Shown here: one piece after another, positions 24,247 through 26,647 of the stretch
How positions within the stretch are numbered: position 1 is the stretch's first letter
Layout: every line of letters starts with the position of its first letter
Virus record (IMG/VR): IMGVR_UViG_3300007234_000075
Coordinates: 1 to 26,647 of that record
Length of the DNA: 26,647 nt
Reading direction: 5' to 3' (one strand)
From: a virus
The notes under the pieces: generated by a model
Databases searched by the model: none
What the model saw: only the letters and a program-made list of their open reading frames with translations
What the model was told of the DNA's origin: nothing
Position numbers and translations under genes: made by a program

Positions 24247-24477
24247 CTAGGTTTTCATTAGAATTACCACAATGGTAGATAGCAATCCAGCAATCACTGT
24301 GCCCGCAGAATAGATCACAGTGCGTATAGTGCCTGATCCATTTTTTTGCATACACTGTGTGATCTCATCCAATTTGCGCTCTATGTTATCCAATCGCTCA
24401 TTGATGCGTTTGAAACGCTGTGTGCATAACTCCACGTGTGCTTCTAGATTGGTGTGTTCGATACTGCCGTTGCTCAT
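24247..24477 (-). CDS. Coiled-coil plus one C-terminal TM protein, XhlA- or holin-like
   Basis: A 76-residue protein: helical coiled-coil part (RFKRINERLDNIERKLDEIT, about 23-42), a short GSGTIR linker, and a C-terminal membrane helix (about residues 54-74, TVIYSAGTVIAGLLSTIVVI) ending KT. This layout matches XhlA-type hemolysin/holin-helper proteins and small phage holin-like proteins. ATG at 24477 has AAGGAG five bases before it and overlaps the upstream stop as ATGA; the in-frame GTG two codons earlier is less likely. It is the only lysis candidate in the window; no endolysin is seen nearby. A membrane anchor for another function cannot be excluded. Confidence 0.65.
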   Translation of the reverse strand: MSNGSIEHTNLEAHVELCTQRFKRINERLDNIERKLDEITQCMQKNGSGTIRTVIYSAGTVIAGLLSTIVVILMKT

Positions 24478-24944
24478 AGCCACTCCTTGGGATCCAAATC
24501 ATGAATTGGATGACAAACGAGTATGTCTTCTCCCTCTTCCAATATGTTGTGAGATCCGCTGGATATCTCTGTAAAACAGTGCTCTCTGTCTAAAAATTTG
24601 TAGTCCACTCGCTCTGGCTCAAACTGTCGTAGCCATAATAGGATGGTTTTCACATCAAAATCCTTGCAACTGTATACATCCAACTGTATTACAGGATAGT
24701 GTGCTTCAATCCAAGAGTGAAATGTGATAGAAGATGTTTCAATGATCACTGTGCCACTCCAACCTTTGTTGCCTTCCACAGGACACCACGCAGTGTGCGG
24801 TCCTGACAGTATCTTCATATCGATATGATGCACTAGGCTGGCTAATTCCAGTGTGAGATCATAACCCTCCATGGGAGGTGCATTCACTTCCGCTCTCACC
24901 AATAAATGTTTGTGTGCTAATAGGGGTTGCATTCTTCTCATCAT
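24474..24944 (-). CDS. speD: S-adenosylmethionine decarboxylase-like proenzyme (SpeD family)
   Basis: A 156-residue protein with the hallmark of pyruvoyl-dependent AdoMet decarboxylases. The segment GTVIIETSSITFHSWIEAHY (64-83) aligns with the bacterial cleavage region 'K-E-S-H-I-S-I-H-T-W-P-E-x-G-Y': S71 matches the serine that becomes the pyruvoyl group, H76 the processing histidine, and C93 in LDVYSCKDFD the catalytic cysteine; the residue before the cleavage serine is Thr, not the usual Glu. A two-residue insertion lies between H76 and C93. Length fits the short prokaryotic class (about 120-150). The canonical reaction makes decarboxylated AdoMet for spermidine synthesis; related phage proteins may decarboxylate other substrates. 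Overlaps the methyltransferase gene as ATGA and the next gene as ATGA, so it is part of a tight operon. No spermidine synthase is visible here. Confidence 0.75.
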   Translation of the reverse strand: MMRRMQPLLAHKHLLVRAEVNAPPMEGYDLTLELASLVHHIDMKILSGPHTAWCPVEGNKGWSGTVIIETSSITFHSWIEAHYPVIQLDVYSCKDFDVKTILLWLRQFEPERVDYKFLDREHCFTEISSGSHNILEEGEDILVCHPIHDLDPKEWL

Positions 24945-25810
24945 TTATTTACATTTTTTTCAAACAAATAGTTAAATTGTGGATTAATTTTGTCTGAATG
25001 TATTTTGTGATTCCATTCTTGAGGTATAAAAAATAAATCCATATCACGTTTACGTTTTACACCATTGTGCCATAGACCCCTGGGAGATTTAATCACGTGA
25101 TTAGTAGTAAACACACCATCCAGCCAACCAGTCTTTTTAGAGCATACTCGATAGTTTAAACCACGCATATACTCAATTAAATTTTCTGCTCTGTAATTAA
25201 ACTTACGACATTGATCAGCTAGAATTTCCATTTGTATGAGAGGTCTGCATTTTTTTATGGTACGAATTGCACCTTGTATCACAAACAATTCATAGCCTTC
25301 TGTATCTATTTTGATAAAGTCCACTTGTTCAAAATGATATGAATCCAGTGTTCGCTGTGTGATTGGGTGTGTGTTCCTACCCAGTCGCTCTGGTTTAGCA
25401 CGAGGGTTTTTGTCATAGTGGGCAAGATGATTGTGTCCGCTGTTGTGTTTGTGCAGTATGATTTTTGTGGTGCCTGATGTTTCTGCCAGTGCTTCTGTGT
25501 GTAACACAGCATTGGTAACACCGCAATCTCTCACCGTGCAGTGCCATAACTGTTGTGCTAAGGGAGTGGGTTCCCAGCATTCTACTCTATCAAATCGTTC
25601 CGCATAATGCACAGCATTGCAGGCATTGTTGGAGCCCACATCTAGACATACTCGATACTGCCGCAACACAGTTTGGGCAAAGTCCCAATTGGTGCTTTGA
25701 TACTGACCTTTTTTTAGTCTTGTGCCCATCATACGATTTACGGATTCAACCCAATAGGTTTTGCCGTTGCGTGAATGTATGGGTATTATCTGGGATTGTC
25801 TCTCTTCCAT
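24941..25810 (-). CDS. FkbM-family methyltransferase
   Basis: A 289-residue AdoMet-dependent methyltransferase. Motif I is LDVGSNNACNAVHYA (56-70), followed by the acidic end of the next strand in VECWEPTP (77-83), and the FkbM signature VDFIKIDTEGYELFVIQGA (163-181). The C-terminal RDMDLFFIPQEW is also typical. FkbM-type enzymes mostly O-methylate sugars or other small molecules and are frequent in phages. The start is unsure: the frame is open back to an ATG at 25864 (307 residues) and a TTG at 25870, but those overlap the zinc-ribbon gene by some 80 bases. ATG 25810 overlaps it by 25, so I prefer that, with only a weak GGA before it. Overlaps the SpeD-like gene as ATGA. Confidence 0.88.
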   Translation of the reverse strand: MEERQSQIIPIHSRNGKTYWVESVNRMMGTRLKKGQYQSTNWDFAQTVLRQYRVCLDVGSNNACNAVHYAERFDRVECWEPTPLAQQLWHCTVRDCGVTNAVLHTEALAETSGTTKIILHKHNSGHNHLAHYDKNPRAKPERLGRNTHPITQRTLDSYHFEQVDFIKIDTEGYELFVIQGAIRTIKKCRPLIQMEILADQCRKFNYRAENLIEYMRGLNYRVCSKKTGWLDGVFTTNHVIKSPRGLWHNGVKRKRDMDLFFIPQEWNHKIHSDKINPQFNYLFEKNVNK

Positions 25811-26019
25811 TTCCGTTCTATGCGGTCCTGTTCCTCCCTGCGACCCATACCACAGGGGTAGCATATCCAACGATTGCGAGACTCATCATGCCACCACATC
25901 ATCACGGTGTTGATGCGACAGCAGGATGGACAGAGTGTGCGGTTAGAGTCCACTGACACCCTGTCATCATCAGCCCTTGGGGCTGGTGCGTTAAGATTTT
26001 TTTTTGTATCCTGAGGCAT
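25786..26019 (-). CDS. Small zinc-ribbon protein
   Basis: A 77-residue protein with C30-P-S-C33 and C53-Y-P-C56-G, about 20 residues apart and with WWHDESRNRWI between, a clear four-cysteine zinc ribbon (C34 extra). The tail is strongly basic/acidic (GRREEQDRIERKWKRDNPR). ATG at 26019 is the first ATG; a GTG at 26049 would add ten residues but lies deeper inside the upstream gene. No strong Shine-Dalgarno is seen. It overlaps the upstream 41-residue gene by 29 bases and the methyltransferase start. A nucleic-acid-binding or regulatory role is possible; family not recognised. Confidence 0.65.
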   Translation of the reverse strand: MPQDTKKNLNAPAPRADDDRVSVDSNRTLCPSCCRINTVMMWWHDESRNRWICYPCGMGRREEQDRIERKWKRDNPR

Positions 26020-26116
26020 ATGCGGCCCTGGCTTGTCTGAGTGCTCCACGCTTGGAACGGTAGACTTTGCCCCGTGAGCCCCAGCGGTAGCCCCCCCGTA
26101 CTTTGCGGATGGGCAT
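25991..26116 (-). CDS. 41-residue basic protein, MPIRKVRGGYRWGS type
   Basis: A very short gene: MPIRKVRGGYRWGSRGKVYR, then SKRGALRQARAAYASGYKKKS. Small proteins of the form 'MP(I/V)(R/K)KV(R/K)GGY(R/Q)WG.SGKVY......A..QA.AIYASGYK' are frequent in phage genomes and I recognise the pattern, though not a proven function. The ATG overlaps the upstream stop as TGATG (coupled translation). Net charge is highly positive, so nucleic-acid or capsid association is plausible. Confidence 0.8.
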   Translation of the reverse strand: MPIRKVRGGYRWGSRGKVYRSKRGALRQARAAYASGYKKKS

Positions 26117-26247
26117 CAGTAGCTCTTCCTAGATCGTTTTTTGGATCCGGCACTGTGAGAGGATCCCTTCATCAATCGGCCTCCAGGCATTCTGTGATAG
26201 CCTCGGGGTGTTTTACGTGATCCTTTTCGCATCGAATGTTTTGGCAT
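26116..26247 (-). CDS. 43-residue Arg/Lys-rich protein, first late gene
   Basis: MPKHSMRKGSRKTPRGYHRM, then PGGRLMKGSSHSAGSKKRSRKSY. The ATG at 26247 has AAGGAG eight bases before it, which fixes the start (the same frame extends upstream to 26310 without a better site). About one third of residues are basic. It couples to the next gene by TGATG. It is the first gene downstream of the TATAAATA box at 26323-26316, hence probably the first of the late transcript. Function unknown; a small DNA-binding or head-associated protein is possible. Confidence 0.75.
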   Translation of the reverse strand: MPKHSMRKGSRKTPRGYHRMPGGRLMKGSSHSAGSKKRSRKSY

Positions 26248-26315
26248 TGTGGTTCTCCTTGGTTTGGGCCCTGACCATGCAGTGGTGAAGGCTCTGGTTA
26301 TGGTTGTCATATCAA

Positions 26316-26323
26316 TATTTATA
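26316..26323 (-). promoter_or_regulatory. TATAAATA box before the first late gene
   Basis: TATAAATA on the minus strand about 70 bases before the first late gene, in the gap between divergent late and early regions. It has no TTGACA at 16-18 bases upstream, as expected of a T4-type late promoter lacking a -35. Confidence 0.5.
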
Positions 26324-26462
26324 GGATTGGGGAGACCATGGGCTTAAAATGGTGGCCGTGAAAAATCGTGCTTACAACACATATCAATCAACCACGTTTT
26401 TTTTGGGCACCAAAATAACCATAGTGTCAATGGCCCCCAACCATTTTTACTACAAATCACGG

Positions 26463-26506
26463 TTGACATCACACAGTATGATGCTATAATGATAGTAACA
26501 AAGGAG
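26463..26506 (+). promoter_or_regulatory. Consensus sigma-70 promoter with RBS, early cassette copy 1
   Basis: TTGACA (26463-26468), 16 bases, TATAAT (26485-26490), then AAGGAG (26501-26506) five bases before the ATG of the 28-residue gene. Both hexamers are perfect consensus. A second copy lies 132 bases downstream; over 52 aligned bases from the -35 to the ATG the two differ at seven positions. A host-polymerase early promoter is the natural reading. Confidence 0.88.
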
Positions 26507-26511
26507 CAAAT

Positions 26512-26598
26512 ATGGAATTGGGATTAGCAGATTGGGGCATACTATCGCTGGGTTGGCTGATAATAATCGCAACGGGCATATGGTTAGCACGTGATTGA
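26512..26598 (+). CDS. 28-residue membrane micropeptide, first early gene
   Basis: MELGLADWGILSLGWLIIIA followed by TGIWLARD: a single hydrophobic helix (about residues 9-26) with acidic N-terminal and charged C-terminal ends. The strong promoter and AAGGAG at five bases show that it is meant to be translated. The stop codon TGA lies inside the -35 TTGACA of the next promoter, so the unit is extremely compact. Small early membrane peptides of phages often act on host membrane proteins or superinfection; nothing here proves that. Confidence 0.7.
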   Translation: MELGLADWGILSLGWLIIIATGIWLARD

Positions 26599-26638
26599 CA
26601 TCACACAGTATGATGTTATAATAACAGTAACTAAGGAG
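26595..26638 (+). promoter_or_regulatory. Consensus sigma-70 promoter with RBS, early cassette copy 2
   Basis: TTGACA (26595-26600), 16 bases, TATAAT (26617-26622), then AAGGAG (26633-26638) five bases before an ATG at 26644. Same architecture and nearly the same sequence as copy 1, including the first 15 spacer bases, so the cassette has been duplicated. Confidence 0.88.
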
Positions 26639-26643
26639 TAACA

Positions 26644-26647
26644 ATGA
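26644..26647 (+). CDS. Start of second early gene (cut by window edge)
   Basis: Only the ATG and one base are in the window. The call rests on AAGGAG at five bases and the strong promoter just upstream, exactly as in the preceding cassette. Nothing can be said about the product. Confidence 0.6.

Noticed and set aside
25902-26153. Minus-strand frame of 83 residues overlapping the small late genes
   Set aside because: It overlaps both the 41-residue gene and the zinc-ribbon gene in another frame, and its translation has no recognisable pattern; the other two explain the sequence better.
26331-26460. A terminator or cos-like site in the gap between late and early regions
   Set aside because: There is a T8 tract at 26398-26406 but no GC-rich stem before it, and no clear repeat that would mark a DNA end.
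26450-26644. Minus-strand 64-residue frame over the early promoters
   Set aside because: Its internal repeat is only the duplicated promoter read backwards; the plus-strand signals are perfect consensus.

Overview
The window is part of a double-stranded DNA phage genome of the T7-like (podovirus) type. It is AT-rich and resembles marine phages of low-GC alphaproteobacteria. SAR11/pelagiphage-like is my best guess, inferred from overall style and not proven by any marker here. Almost all genes lie on the minus strand and form one long late (virion) region, read from about 26.3 kb down to 1.

Reading the minus strand 5'->3': three small basic or zinc-ribbon genes (26247-25786); an FkbM-type methyltransferase, an S-adenosylmethionine decarboxylase (SpeD)-like protein, a coiled-coil/one-TM holin- or XhlA-like protein and a DUF115/MptE-like protein (25810-23731); the major capsid protein with its own structured leader and terminator (23739-22602); tail tubular proteins A and B (22560-19859); internal virion proteins in T7 order (gp13-, gp14-, gp15- and a two-piece gp16-like set, 19890-11007); a 1672-residue tail fibre (10988-5970); a small-gene cluster with a GNAT-like protein (4779-3304); terminase small (by position) and large subunits (3307-1521); two small genes, one with a 13-proline run; and the 5' part of the portal gene (824-1, running off the window). 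The portal lies after the terminase and no scaffold is seen beside the capsid gene, so the order differs from T7.

Two stretches are on the plus strand. At the right edge (26463-26647) two near-identical consensus sigma-70 promoter plus Shine-Dalgarno cassettes start what looks like the early region; the first drives a 28-residue membrane micropeptide. Inside the late region, 4.96-5.97 kb holds about 0.7 kb of non-coding sequence that folds on paper into at least twelve helices, with G-U pairs that make sense only in a plus-strand RNA. It is followed by a small zinc-finger-like gene. This is the most unusual part of the window: a candidate ornate large phage RNA.

The octamer TATAAATA recurs on the minus strand upstream of late genes at five places and may be a late promoter. 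The capsid-gene leader carries two copies of a hairpin motif with compensatory changes, a candidate regulatory RNA. Many late genes are joined by TAATG, TGATG or ATGA overlaps, which suggests translational coupling. No tRNA, CRISPR array, insertion sequence, integrase, RNA polymerase, DNA polymerase or endolysin was found in the window.
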